A stretch of DNA of 64,000 nt from Roseitranquillus sp963709765 (lineage in GTDB: Bacteria; Pseudomonadota; Alphaproteobacteria; Rhodobacterales; Rhodobacteraceae). The stretch covers positions 62,001 to 126,000 of the forward strand of contig CAVPXL010000015.1 in assembly GCA_963709765.1 (NCBI GenBank). The letters run 5' to 3'. The translations under genes were made by a program, and so were the position numbers. Numbering within the stretch: the first letter of the stretch is position 1; each line of letters starts with the position of its first letter. Positions 45,895 through 54,741 of the stretch are shown here, in pieces. The notes beneath the pieces are model-generated. The model saw nothing but the letters and a program-made list of their open reading frames with translations, was not told the DNA's origin and did not search any database.

Positions 45895-46683
45895 ATGTAT
45901 GCATTCGAACTGACGCGTCCGACGACGATCGATGACGCCGTGGCGGCCCTCGCGGAGGGCGAGGCGCAGGCTCTGGGTGGCGGCCAGACGCTGATCCCGA
46001 CGCTGAAACAGCGGCTTGCGGATCCCGGCACCCTGGTCAGCCTGACCGGGATCGAGGCGCTGAAATTCGTGCGGGCCGAAGGTGGGACGCTGAACATCGG
46101 CGGGGCTACCGTCCACTCTACCGTCGCGAACGAGGCGGCGCAGTACTATCCGGGCCTTGCGAGCCTCGCCGCACGGATCGGTGACCCGGCCGTGCGCAAC
46201 CGTGGCACGATCGGTGGCAGTCTTGCCAACAACGACCCGTCGGCCTGCTACCCGGCCGGTGCGCTCGGTTCGGGGGCGACGATCGTGACGAACACCCGCG
46301 AGCTCGCGGCCGACGATTTCTTCCAGGGCATGTTCACGACCGCTCTGGAGGAAGGCGAGATCATCACCGAGGTGCGCTTTCCGATCCCGCAGCAGGCCGT
46401 TTATCAGAAGTTCATCCAGCCGGCCTCGCGCTTCCCGCTCGTCGCTGTCTTCCTCGCCAGATTTGAAGATGGCGTGCGGGTCGCGGTCACTGGCGCATCG
46501 GAATCGGGCGTGTTCCGCTGGAGTGAAGCCGAAGAGGCCCTGACTTCGTCGTTCACAGCCGATGCGCTGGACGGGCTCAGTGTTCCGGCGGGGGGAATGA
46601 TTGGCGACCTGCACGGGTCGCAGGAATATCGCGCGCATCTTGTGGGGGTGATGACCCGCCGCGCGGTCGAGACACTCGTGTGA
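45895..46683 (+). CDS. coxM: CO dehydrogenase-type medium subunit CoxM (FAD)
   Basis: This 262-residue FAD-binding protein has the two flavin motifs of the family, ALGGGQTLIPTLK near residue 31 and the later GTIGGSLANNDPSACYP. It starts 11 bases after coxL behind GAGGAAG. It takes electrons from CoxS in the three-subunit molybdenum hydroxylase. A strong hairpin follows its stop. Confidence 0.92.
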   Translation: MYAFELTRPTTIDDAVAALAEGEAQALGGGQTLIPTLKQRLADPGTLVSLTGIEALKFVRAEGGTLNIGGATVHSTVANEAAQYYPGLASLAARIGDPAVRNRGTIGGSLANNDPSACYPAGALGSGATIVTNTRELAADDFFQGMFTTALEEGEIITEVRFPIPQQAVYQKFIQPASRFPLVAVFLARFEDGVRVAVTGASESGVFRWSEAEEALTSSFTADALDGLSVPAGGMIGDLHGSQEYRAHLVGVMTRRAVETLV

Positions 46684-46690
46684 TCGGTTC

Positions 46691-46721
46691 GGGGTCTGAC
46701 GGCGTCGCGCCGTCAGACCCC
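46691..46721. terminator. Bidirectional terminator between coxM and the DUF938 gene
   Basis: A perfect 14-bp stem (GGGGTCTGACGGCG with CGCCGTCAGACCCC) with a 3-base loop lies 7 bases after coxM. The stop codon of the converging methyltransferase gene lies inside the right arm. Confidence 0.8.
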
Positions 46722-47408
46722 AAGCCGCTCTTGCGAGTTAGCGGGTTGCCGAAGAATGAGCAGGCGGTTGTTGGCGGGCATCGCGCTCAGCGCCGCGAAT
46801 TCCAGACCATGCTTTCGACCGAGAATTTCGACCTCCGCAATGTCGCGCAAGCCCCACTCGGGGTTTTCCTCGCGTAGACGCGCATCGAAGGTCCGGTTCC
46901 CCGCGCTGATCGGGTCGCCGTGGACGAAAAAAGGACCGTAGAGGACAAGCAGGCCGCAGGGTTCAAGACTTTGCGCGGCGCCGGCCACGATTCCCTTGAG
47001 TACACTCAACGGCGCGATGTGGATGACGTTCATCGCGACAATTGCAGTCAGCGGGCATATCGATCGGAGTTCGGGCGTCGCGGCCCAAACTGTCGCGGCG
47101 TCCAGTGCCAGCGGTTCGCGCCGAGGCGTTCCCAGCGCGGTCTGCCACGCGGCGATGGAAGTCAGATGCAAAGGATCAGGATCGGACGGCCACCACTCCG
47201 TTGCAGGAAATGCCAGCGAGAAGGCGGCGGCGTGTTGACCCGTTCCGGCGCCAATTTCGAGCACGCGTCCTGATCGTCCGCTGAGCCAGGGAGACAGGGC
47301 GGCGATGACCGGAGGCGAATTGCGGAAGAAGACCTCGGAATGGAGTCGGCCCGCCGGATCGGGATCGCGATAGCGGGCCGTATGCGGTGACGTGGGGGTA
47401 TCCGGCAT
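46713..47408 (-). CDS. DUF938 class I SAM-dependent methyltransferase
   Basis: The 231-residue protein has the SAM motif VLEIGAGTGQHAAAF near residue 48 and the DUF938 stretch AMNVIHIAPLSVLKG, with PFFVHGDPISAGNRTFDARLR later (given in part). Members are widespread in proteobacteria and uncharacterised. It ends inside the coxM terminator and is 19 bases downstream of infC, with the same direction after infC is excluded as shared operon partner. Confidence 0.82.
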   Translation of the reverse strand: MPDTPTSPHTARYRDPDPAGRLHSEVFFRNSPPVIAALSPWLSGRSGRVLEIGAGTGQHAAAFSLAFPATEWWPSDPDPLHLTSIAAWQTALGTPRREPLALDAATVWAATPELRSICPLTAIVAMNVIHIAPLSVLKGIVAGAAQSLEPCGLLVLYGPFFVHGDPISAGNRTFDARLREENPEWGLRDIAEVEILGRKHGLEFAALSAMPANNRLLILRQPANSQERLGV

Positions 47409-47427
47409 CAGACCGCCCCGGCGTTCG

Positions 47428-47970
47428 CTATTTTGCCGGTCCGATCATCATGACCATCTGCCGGCCTTCCATCTTCGGCATGTTCTCGACCTTGCCGATC
47501 TCCACCACATCCGACGCAACCCGCTCCAGCAGCTCGCGGCCGAGATTCTGGTGCGCCATCTCGCGGCCGCGGAACCGCAGCGTTACCTTCACCTTGTCGC
47601 CATTTTCCAGAAACTTGAAGACGTTACGCATCTTGACATCGTAGTCGTGCGTGTCGGTGTTGGGGCGAAACTTCACCTCCTTCACCTCGATCGTCTTCTG
47701 CTTCTTCTTGGCCTCGCTCTCGCGCTTCTGGGTTTCGTATTTGAACTTGCCGAAATCCATGATCTTGCAGACGGGCGGAGAGGCGTTGGGAGAAATCTCG
47801 ACCAGATCGAGTCCCACTTCCTCGGCCAGGGCCATCCCCCGCTCTGGCGTGACGACACCGACGTTCTGGCCCTCCGGGCCAATCAGCCGGATTTCTGGAA
47901 CTCGGATCTTGCTGTTGACCCGTGGTCCGGTGTCGCGTGTCGGCGGGGCGTTGTGTGGTCTGCGGGCGAT
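47428..47970 (-). CDS. infC: Translation initiation factor IF-3, AUC start
   Basis: This 180-residue factor has the IF3 N domain (RVNSKIRVPEIRLIGPEGQ in part), the linker KYETQKRESEAKKKQK and the C domain DYDVKMRNVFKFLENGDKVK in part. No ATG or GTG lies near the true N terminus. The best start is ATC at 47968-47970, seven to nine bases after AGAAGGA, giving M-A-R-R-P-H-N as in relatives. infC is known for rare AUU-type starts that IF3 itself discriminates, allowing autoregulation. A downstream ATG would delete the N domain. Confidence 0.9.
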   Translation of the reverse strand: MARRPHNAPPTRDTGPRVNSKIRVPEIRLIGPEGQNVGVVTPERGMALAEEVGLDLVEISPNASPPVCKIMDFGKFKYETQKRESEAKKKQKTIEVKEVKFRPNTDTHDYDVKMRNVFKFLENGDKVKVTLRFRGREMAHQNLGRELLERVASDVVEIGKVENMPKMEGRQMVMMIGPAK

Positions 47971-48084
47971 GGCCGGCTTCCTTCTGTCATTGCTGAAAAT
48001 CGATGCGGGAAAGTAAACTTACTGGCAGGCAGATTCAAGCGTTTGCACGAGGCGCCGTCGATCTCCGGGCCGCCTCTTGTGTCG

Positions 48085-48897
48085 TTACCCTACGAAGGCC
48101 TTCTCCACCACATATTCGGCAGGTTCGCTGTTGGCTCCCTCATGCAGGCCCCGGCCTTCGAGGATCGATTTCATGTCGAGATTGAGCCCCATCGAGCCGC
48201 AGACCATCGCCCGGTCGACATCGGCCGAGATCGGCGCGAAACCGAGTTTCTCGAAGATTTCGCCTGACCGCAGGAGGTCCGTGATGCGGCCCATCTGCTG
48301 CGACGGCTCGCCGGTCGTGGTCGGGAAATAGCGCAGCTTGCTCCGCGCGGCCTCGCCGATGAGCGGGTCGTCACGCGTCGCCGCGATCAGTTCCTCGCCG
48401 TAGGCGAGTTGCGCCTTCTCGCGGCAGGTATGGGTCAGGATCACTTCATCGTAGCGCTCATAGGTATCCGGGTCGCGGATCAGGGACGCGAACGGCGCGA
48501 TTCCGGTGCCGGTGGCGAAAAACCACAGCCGCCTGCCCGGTAGCAGCGCGTCGAGCACCAGGGTACCGACAGGCTTGGGGCGCAGGATGATCTGGTCGCC
48601 CGGCTCGATATGCTGCAAGCGCGATGTCAGCGGGCCATCGGGCACCTTGATCGAGTAGAATTCCAGTTCGTCGTCCCAGGCCGGAGAGGCGATGGAGTAG
48701 GCCCGCAGCAGTGGCTTGCCGTTGTCGCCCATCAGCCCGATCATCACGAACTCACCCGATCGGAACCGGAGCGTTCGCGGGCGGGTCACGCGAAAGCTGA
48801 ACAGGCTGTCGGTCCAGTGGCGCACATGTGTGACACTCTGGGCGTCGGGCAGGGTCAATACGGGTTTAGCTTGGTTCAACGGTCTGAGCTCGGTCAT
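48085..48897 (-). CDS. fpr: Ferredoxin-NADP+ reductase
   Basis: The 270-residue flavoprotein resembles Rhodobacter FPR closely: RHWTDSLFSFRVTRP, RAYSIASP for FAD binding, and the C-terminal end REFVVEKAFVG-type (EYVVEKAFVG here). It exchanges electrons between NADPH and ferredoxin or flavodoxin. It is the last gene of the siroheme-sulfite reductase operon and may supply electrons for CysI. The ATG at 48897 gives the standard N terminus. Confidence 0.92.
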   Translation of the reverse strand: MTELRPLNQAKPVLTLPDAQSVTHVRHWTDSLFSFRVTRPRTLRFRSGEFVMIGLMGDNGKPLLRAYSIASPAWDDELEFYSIKVPDGPLTSRLQHIEPGDQIILRPKPVGTLVLDALLPGRRLWFFATGTGIAPFASLIRDPDTYERYDEVILTHTCREKAQLAYGEELIAATRDDPLIGEAARSKLRYFPTTTGEPSQQMGRITDLLRSGEIFEKLGFAPISADVDRAMVCGSMGLNLDMKSILEGRGLHEGANSEPAEYVVEKAFVG

Positions 48898-48977
48898 TTG
48901 CCAAATCGCGGGCGATCCGCGCCTCTGTCTTGGAAAGGGGTCATGCCGCATCGCCGGGTGCGCGGCTCTGATACAGG

Positions 48978-49415
48978 TCAAACCCGGTGGAGGGAAGGCC
49001 GGCGGCCAAGGCGGACCTGATAGTCGCGTGCGCGCCAGTCCGCACGCGCCTTCCATTGCGCCGCGTCCTGCCGCCTTGCCAGTGCATCGTCGATCTCGAT
49101 CTCGTCGAACCCCGATCGCCGCATCATCGCGTACTGATCGGCAAGAACATGGCCCGCAGCGCGCAGGCGACCTTCAAACCCAACTGCGCGCAGGGTCCGC
49201 GCGAGAGTCAGGCCCCTTCCGTCGGCGAAGGACGGAAAACCGATGCGAATCAAGCTTGGAGACCGGGCCCTGATGTGGTCGGCAAGAAGGGCGACATCGA
49301 CGCCGGGATCGACGTGCAGCGCCTTCGCCGTCGCAGTCGCCCCGATCTGCATTCCTATGATTTCGCCGTCCCAATCGTCGGGGGCAAAGCCATCGTCGGT
49401 GACGATCACGCTCAT
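48978..49415 (-). CDS. DUF934 family protein
   Basis: This 145-residue protein shows the DUF934 features FPSFADGRGLTLARTLR and LRAAGHVLADQYAMMRRSGFDEIE (in part). The family is found almost only next to assimilatory sulfate and sulfite reduction genes and is thought to assist sulfite or nitrite reductase. It overlaps cysH by four bases (ATGA), confirming operon membership. Confidence 0.87.
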   Translation of the reverse strand: MSVIVTDDGFAPDDWDGEIIGMQIGATATAKALHVDPGVDVALLADHIRARSPSLIRIGFPSFADGRGLTLARTLRAVGFEGRLRAAGHVLADQYAMMRRSGFDEIEIDDALARRQDAAQWKARADWRARDYQVRLGRRPSLHRV

Positions 49416-50140
49416 GCAGCAGTCCTCCGGCGGGAGACGCGACCCTCGGAGATGTGTATGCCGCATTCTGACTTTTCTTCACCCCGCCAGCGACCTGCGC
49501 GCTGATCTTCACCAATCGAGATCGGTGATGTGCAGGGCGCGCAGCCAATGGAGCCATAGCCCCGTGCAACCAGCGGATGCCGTGGCAGCCGGTGATCGGC
49601 GATGTAGCCCTGGATATCCGTGACACTCCAGTGCGCGAGAGGATTGATCTTCAGGCGGCCGCTCTCGGCATCCATCTCGAAACGCTCGAGGGCTCTGCGT
49701 TGTCCGCCTTGGAAGCGTTTTCGTCCTGTGATCCAGGCATCAAATCCCGCAAGCGCGTCCTGCAACACGCTGGTCTTGCGCAACGTGCAGCAGGCATCCG
49801 GATCGTCCCGGTGCAACTTGCCCGACGGGTCCTGCGACCGGCTTCGAGGGCCGGGCGTATGCACTCGGACGTCGGTGAGCGACAATTGCCGCACCACTGC
49901 CTGTTGATAGGCGATGGTCTCGGGAAAGAGCATTTGCGTGTCGAGAAACAGGATCGGCAGCGACCGTTCAATTCGTGACACCATGTGGAGCAGTACCACC
50001 GATTCCGCTCCGAACGACGACACAAGCGCAATCGCGCGGAACTCAGCGCTCGCCACTGCCTCGCGCAGGATGGTCTGGGCGGTCTGGCCGGCAAAGCGGA
50101 CGTTGAGTGCCTCCGCGCGTTCAGCGGCGTCAAGCGGCAT
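49412..50140 (-). CDS. cysH: Assimilatory adenylyl-sulfate (APS) reductase CysH, [4Fe-4S] type
   Basis: The 242-residue protein has the PP-loop SSFGAESVVLLHM, the CCTLRK pair, GCAPCT and the C-terminal ECGIH catalytic Cys. The CC and CxxC cysteines bind a [4Fe-4S] cluster, the mark of APS reductases rather than PAPS reductases. It reduces APS to sulfite with thioredoxin. It overlaps cysI by 11 bases and DUF934 by four bases. The start was chosen at the ATG in the overlap. Confidence 0.92.
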   Translation of the reverse strand: MPLDAAERAEALNVRFAGQTAQTILREAVASAEFRAIALVSSFGAESVVLLHMVSRIERSLPILFLDTQMLFPETIAYQQAVVRQLSLTDVRVHTPGPRSRSQDPSGKLHRDDPDACCTLRKTSVLQDALAGFDAWITGRKRFQGGQRRALERFEMDAESGRLKINPLAHWSVTDIQGYIADHRLPRHPLVARGYGSIGCAPCTSPISIGEDQRAGRWRGEEKSECGIHISEGRVSRRRTAA

Positions 50141-51782
50141 CGCGGGCCTCCAGATCATAGAGTGCGGTTTTGAAAGGCGCGAGGCCGACGCGCCCATAGG
50201 TCTGCAGAAACGTCTCGCCCCGGTCCGTGCGCAGGTCGAGATAGGCGAGGATGATGCGTTCGACAGCCGGCACGATCTGATCGGCGGCGAAACCAGGGCC
50301 GGTTCGCTCTCCCAGCCTGGCGTCCTCGGACCCGTCGCCGCCGAGCGTGATCTGGTAATTCTCCACGCCGGCGCGATCGAGGCCCAGGATCCCGATATGA
50401 CCCACATGATGGTGACCGCACGCATTGATGCAGCCCGAGATCTTGATCTTGAGCGGACCAATCTCGTGTTCGAGCCGCATTTTGTCGAAATGCGTCGCGA
50501 TCTCCTGCGCGATCGGAATGGAGCGCGCGGTTGCAAGGGCGCAATAGTCCATGCCGGGGCAGGCGATGATGTCCGAGATCAGGCCCGCATTCGCCGTGGC
50601 GAGCCCGGCGGCGGCAAGTCCGGCGTGAACCGCGGGCAGGTCCGCGCGCCGCACATGGGGAAGGATCACGTTCTGTTCATGGCTGATCCGCACCTCGCCG
50701 TAGCTGTAGCGTTCGGCAAGGTCTGCCATGACGCGCATCTGGTCCGAAGTCGCGTCGCCGGGCGTCGCACCATGTGACTTGAGAGAGATCGTCACGATGG
50801 CATGATCGGCGCGATGGTGCTCTGCCAGATTTGTGTCACACCAGGCGCGGAAGGCCGGATTGCCGTGCTCTATGTTGTCCGGGCCGCCGCGGAACGCCGG
50901 CGGGGCGAAGTGCGCGCGGATTTCTTCCAGCAGGATCTGGTCCGTCCCATCGTAGGCCGCGCGCCGCTGGATGAACTCGTTCTCGACCAGGTCGCGGACG
51001 TGCTCGATCCCGTGCTCGTGCACCGCGATCTTGAGTCTGGCCTTGAACTTGTTGTCGCGCCGGCCAAGCAGGTTATAGACGGCCAGAATTGCTTCGACGT
51101 AGGGAAGCAGGTCTTTCTGGGGCAGGAAATCCCGGAGGAGCTTGCCCAGAATCGGAGTTCGCCCGAGACCGCCGCCGACGAGCACCTCGAACCCGATCTG
51201 TTCATCCCGGGCAACGACGCGCAGGCCGATGTCGTGCGAGGCCGCCACCGTGCGATCGCGCGGCGAGCCGGTGATCGCGATCTTGAACTTGCGCGGCAGG
51301 AACTGGAATTCCGGATGATCCGTGGACCATTGACGCAGCAATTCCGCATAGGGGCGCGGGTCTGCGATCTCATCAGCCGCGGCCCCCGCGAAGTGGTCGG
51401 CGGTGACATTGCGGATCGTGTTTCCGCTGGTCTGGATCGCGTGCATGCCAACATCCGCCAGTGCGTCCAGGATATCAGGGACGTCACGCAACCGGGGCCA
51501 GTTGAACTGGATGTTCTGACGGGTCGTGAAGTGGCCGAGGCCCTTGTCCCAGCGCTCGGCGATCATCGCGAGCTGGCGCAGCTGCGACGGCTCGAGCGTG
51601 CCGTACGGGATAGCCACGCGCAGCATATATGCGTGGAGCTGCAGATACAGGCCATTCATGAGCCGCAACGGCTTGAACTCTTCCTCGGTCAACTGGCCGG
51701 TGATGCGGCGCTCGACCTGTCCGCGGAACTGGGCGACCCGCTCGCGCACGAATGCCGCGTCGAAATCGGAATAGACGTACAT
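50130..51782 (-). CDS. cysI: Assimilatory siroheme sulfite (nitrite/sulfite) reductase CysI
   Basis: This 550-residue hemoprotein has the duplicated ferredoxin-like fold of the family. The cluster cysteines lie in CPGMDYC and CINACGHHHVG. It reduces sulfite to sulfide using siroheme, made by the CysG-type gene of the same operon. The start at 51782 (MYVYSDFDAAF) follows GGAGA. Ferredoxin from fpr or NADPH may feed it, because no CysJ is present. With the sulfonate operons it could also assimilate released sulfite. Confidence 0.92.
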   Translation of the reverse strand: MYVYSDFDAAFVRERVAQFRGQVERRITGQLTEEEFKPLRLMNGLYLQLHAYMLRVAIPYGTLEPSQLRQLAMIAERWDKGLGHFTTRQNIQFNWPRLRDVPDILDALADVGMHAIQTSGNTIRNVTADHFAGAAADEIADPRPYAELLRQWSTDHPEFQFLPRKFKIAITGSPRDRTVAASHDIGLRVVARDEQIGFEVLVGGGLGRTPILGKLLRDFLPQKDLLPYVEAILAVYNLLGRRDNKFKARLKIAVHEHGIEHVRDLVENEFIQRRAAYDGTDQILLEEIRAHFAPPAFRGGPDNIEHGNPAFRAWCDTNLAEHHRADHAIVTISLKSHGATPGDATSDQMRVMADLAERYSYGEVRISHEQNVILPHVRRADLPAVHAGLAAAGLATANAGLISDIIACPGMDYCALATARSIPIAQEIATHFDKMRLEHEIGPLKIKISGCINACGHHHVGHIGILGLDRAGVENYQITLGGDGSEDARLGERTGPGFAADQIVPAVERIILAYLDLRTDRGETFLQTYGRVGLAPFKTALYDLEARDAA

Positions 51783-51793
51783 CGAGGTCTCCG

Positions 51794-52096
51794 TCAGCTT
51801 GCCCCGGCCTGTTTGCCGTGGGGATAATTCGAAGGGCCGGTGGCGCGGAACCTGTCGCGAAAATGAACGGGTTCCGGGCCGGCGATTCCGGGCCGGGCTT
51901 CGGCGAGATAGGCGCCCACAACCAGATCCGGTTGCGACTGGGCGAAAAGGAGCCGCAGCTGGCCGTGCGCCTCGTCCTCGATCAGTTCGGCCTCGTGATG
52001 GTGGCGTGACCAAGTGTCGTCGGCTGTGAGGTAGACGACGTCACCTTCGACGAGGGCATTGGCGGTGATGATTCTGGAGGGGAACGTTCTGCTCAT
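51794..52096 (-). CDS. DUF2849 protein of the sulfite reductase operon
   Basis: The 100-residue protein has the DUF2849 core VVYLTADDTWSRHHHEAELIE and a VVGAYLAE stretch. It overlaps cysG by four bases (ATGA) and lies 11 bases before cysI. This family is restricted to alphaproteobacterial cysG-cysI loci. Its function is unknown, possibly assembly or regulation of the reductase. Confidence 0.88.
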   Translation of the reverse strand: MSRTFPSRIITANALVEGDVVYLTADDTWSRHHHEAELIEDEAHGQLRLLFAQSQPDLVVGAYLAEARPGIAGPEPVHFRDRFRATGPSNYPHGKQAGAS

Positions 52097-52881
52097 GAGG
52101 CGACCTCTCTTGCGGCAAGAACACCGCGTTCGGCTGTCCGCGGGGGGAGACCGAACAGCGTGATGACGGGGCCTGCGAGGCCTGCTTCATCGAGATCGGC
52201 GGCGAGGCGTGCAAGCGTGGTTCCGATAATCCGCTCGTCGGGGCGGCTCGCGTTCTCGATGAGGCTGACGGGCGTTGCCGGGTCGGCGTCGTGCATGATC
52301 AGACGGCCCTGAAAAAAGCGGGCGGAGCGCTTGCCCATGTAGATTGCCGCGACCTGACCGGGCTGGGCGAGCGCACGCCAGTCATGCTCGGCGAACCCTT
52401 CCGCGTCGTGTCCTGTCATCAGGCGCAGGCCGATATTGCGGCCGCGCCGGGTCAGGCTTTGGCCGAGCGCGCTCGAGGCGGCGGAGGCCGCGGTGACGCC
52501 CGGGACGATGAACCAGGTGATGCCGGCGCGGGCGCAGGCATCGATTTCGTCGTCGAGGCGGCCGAAAACGCCCGGATCGCCTGCTTTCAGCCTTACAACA
52601 CGCGAGCCGGCGCGGGCGTGGGCGACCAGCAAGCGGTTGATCTCGGATTGCGGCACCGACGGGCCGAACCCCTTCTTGCCAACGCCAATGCGAACGCTGT
52701 GGGCACCCGCCAGATTCAGGATCGCGTCGGAGACGAGACGGTCGTGCAGGATGACGTCGGCCTCGTGCAGCAGGCGCGCCGCGCGCCGAGTCAGAAGTTC
52801 CGGATCACCGGGTCCCGCGCCGACAAGGGCGACCGTCCCTGCGGAAAGTGACGGCGACGGGAGGGGGTGTTCTGCGGACAT
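52093..52881 (-). CDS. cobA: Uroporphyrinogen-III C-methyltransferase (siroheme synthesis)
   Basis: This 262-residue SUMT has GAGPGDPELLT near residue 20, LKAGDPGVFGR, VPGVTAASAASSALG, and IYMGKRSA. It makes precorrin-2, the precursor of the siroheme used by CysI. It is a single-domain enzyme, so the dehydrogenase/chelatase steps must be elsewhere. The start at 52881 follows GAGGCG. It is divergent from the Lrp/AsnC gene and heads the operon. Confidence 0.92.
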   Translation of the reverse strand: MSAEHPLPSPSLSAGTVALVGAGPGDPELLTRRAARLLHEADVILHDRLVSDAILNLAGAHSVRIGVGKKGFGPSVPQSEINRLLVAHARAGSRVVRLKAGDPGVFGRLDDEIDACARAGITWFIVPGVTAASAASSALGQSLTRRGRNIGLRLMTGHDAEGFAEHDWRALAQPGQVAAIYMGKRSARFFQGRLIMHDADPATPVSLIENASRPDERIIGTTLARLAADLDEAGLAGPVITLFGLPPRTAERGVLAAREVAS

Positions 52882-53023
52882 CGGTTCGCCTCTTCCATTG
52901 AAGCGCCCTCCAAGGGGCGGCGTTGCCGGTAGATTAGAATAAATTTCTGTGCAAATGCCATATACCCTTGAGAAGAGGAACAATATCTGCAATGGTACGA
53001 CGTTCGCAGGACAGGAGTTCCGA
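52882..53023. promoter_or_regulatory. Divergent promoter region, siroheme/sulfite operon versus Lrp/AsnC gene
   Basis: This 142-base region contains an AT-rich stretch (52929-52962, ATTAGAATAAATTT and further A/T runs) that stands out in this GC-rich window. Divergent Lrp/AsnC regulators commonly bind such sites and control the neighbour operon. Exact boxes are not resolvable by eye. Confidence 0.5.
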
Positions 53024-53503
53024 ATGGCTGAGGATGTGGGGATTCCCGTGCGAATTGATGCGCTCGACCGGAAGATCATGGCGGAGCTTCAGCGCGATGC
53101 CGGTCGGTCCCTGGACGAGATTGCCCGGATCGTGGGATCGTCCAAGACGCCGGTCTGGAATCGGATCCGCAAGCTGCGCGAAGCCGGGATCATCGGTCCG
53201 CAGACCGTGACCCTGAATGCCGAGGCGCTGGGGTTCGAAGCCTGTTTCTTCGTGTTGATCCGGACCAGCGAGCATGAGACCGACTGGCAACAGGCGTTCC
53301 TGAAAGCGCTACGGCAGCGGCCCGAGGTACAGGAAGCACACCGCCTGGCCGGCGAAATCGACTACATCCTGAAGGTGCGGGTGCCGAATGCGCGGGCCTA
53401 CGACGCGTTCTACCAGGCGCTGATCGCGGAGGTGAAAATTTACAACGTCACGGCGTTGCTCTCCATGGAAGAGATCAAGTCGACGACAGCGCTGCCGCTC
53501 TGA
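53024..53503 (+). CDS. Lrp/AsnC family regulator, likely control of the cys operon
   Basis: This 159-residue protein has an N-terminal HTH (ALDRKIMAELQRDAGRSLDEIARIVGSS, shown only in part) and the RAM domain with GEIDYILKVRVPNARAYDAF. A start at 53024 follows AGGAG at 53012. Its position divergent from the cysG-cysI operon suggests that it senses sulfur or amino acid status, a guess from location. Confidence 0.85.
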   Translation: MAEDVGIPVRIDALDRKIMAELQRDAGRSLDEIARIVGSSKTPVWNRIRKLREAGIIGPQTVTLNAEALGFEACFFVLIRTSEHETDWQQAFLKALRQRPEVQEAHRLAGEIDYILKVRVPNARAYDAFYQALIAEVKIYNVTALLSMEEIKSTTALPL

Positions 53504-53582
53504 GGGGGGCCGCCCTCGGAAGCATCGAGCCCCGGCGGGCGGCTGCGCCACGTGCCGAGCCGCCAGCTTCCGGAAAAAACCC

Positions 53583-54740
53583 TCAGCGCGTCACCATTAG
53601 ACGTTCAAGACCGTGGAAATGGTAGAGGTTCGCGTATTGCGGCTCCTCGGCGAGGGCGAGATCGGGGTTCCGGTCGAACAGGATGCGCAGGGCGATCTGC
53701 ATCTCGAGCCGGGCGAGCGGAGCTCCGACGCAGAAGTGTATGCCTGCGCCGAAGGATGCGTTGGCACAGATGGGTCGAGCGGGGTCGAAGCGATGCGGGT
53801 CATCGAACGCCTTCGGATCACGGTTGGCCGCGGCGAGAAGGCAGCCGAGCTGGTCACCTCGCTGCAGCGGCACACCGTCAATCTCGATGTCCTCGTAGAC
53901 ATGACGCGTGAAGAGATGTAGCGGCGGATCCCAGCGCAGGATTTCCTCCACCGTTTCGGGCGTGATGTCAGGTTTGCCGTGGTGCAGGAGGGCTCTCACG
54001 CCGTTGCCGATGGTGTGGACGGTCGCCTCGTGCCCGGCGTTGAGCAGCAGGATGCAGGTCGAGATGAGTTCGTCAGGCGAGAGCTTTTCGCCGTCTGTTT
54101 CGGCCGCGATCAGCTGCGAGATCAGGTCGTCGGCCGGCCGTGCCCGGCGGTACCGCACGTAATCGCCGAGAAATGCCGAGAATTCGGTCGCGGCAAGGGC
54201 GGCGGCGTCTTCGACGTGCCGGTCGCGGCGCGCCTGGTACATGGCGACTATCGCATTCGACCAGACCAGCAGATCGTCAGCCCGATCGTCGGGCACGCCA
54301 AGCAGGCGCGCGATGATGATGACCGGCACCTTGTTCGCATATTGCGGCAGCAGATCGAACGGCTCCTCAGGAAATGTGTCGATCAGCTCGTGGCAGAGTG
54401 CTTCGATCTCCGGAGCGAGCGCGGCAATCCGGCGTGAGGTAAAGGCGCGCAGCACGAGTCCGCGCAGGCGGGTATGATCTGGCGGTTCGAGTTCGAGCAT
54501 CGAATGCGCTTCGACGGCCTGGAAGGGCGCCAGATGCGCCGGTATTGCAGGCGGATCCAGCGGCGCGCGTCCCATGCGGCGATCGCGCAGGGCGGCGTTC
54601 ACGGTCGCGAAATCCGTGGCGACCTGCAGATCCCAGTCCGTCCAGAACACGACCGGCCCAAGTGCGCGGGCTCGGTCGTAGAACGGGTAGGGATCCTGGA
54701 CGAAATCCTCCGCAATGGGGGATTGCGCGATGATTTTCAC
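53583..54740 (-). CDS. Cytochrome P450
   Basis: The 385-residue soluble bacterial P450 has the heme Cys C337 in FGAGIHFCVG, the I-helix motif LLNAGHEATVH and the ExxR motif EEILRW. The GTG at 54740 begins one base after the stop of the TRAP permease; an ATG at 54773 inside that gene would add 11 residues. It is co-oriented with the TAXI-TRAP genes, which suggests oxidation of an imported substrate, but the substrate is not known. Confidence 0.88.
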   Translation of the reverse strand: MKIIAQSPIAEDFVQDPYPFYDRARALGPVVFWTDWDLQVATDFATVNAALRDRRMGRAPLDPPAIPAHLAPFQAVEAHSMLELEPPDHTRLRGLVLRAFTSRRIAALAPEIEALCHELIDTFPEEPFDLLPQYANKVPVIIIARLLGVPDDRADDLLVWSNAIVAMYQARRDRHVEDAAALAATEFSAFLGDYVRYRRARPADDLISQLIAAETDGEKLSPDELISTCILLLNAGHEATVHTIGNGVRALLHHGKPDITPETVEEILRWDPPLHLFTRHVYEDIEIDGVPLQRGDQLGCLLAAANRDPKAFDDPHRFDPARPICANASFGAGIHFCVGAPLARLEMQIALRILFDRNPDLALAEEPQYANLYHFHGLERLMVTR

Positions 54741-54741
54741 G

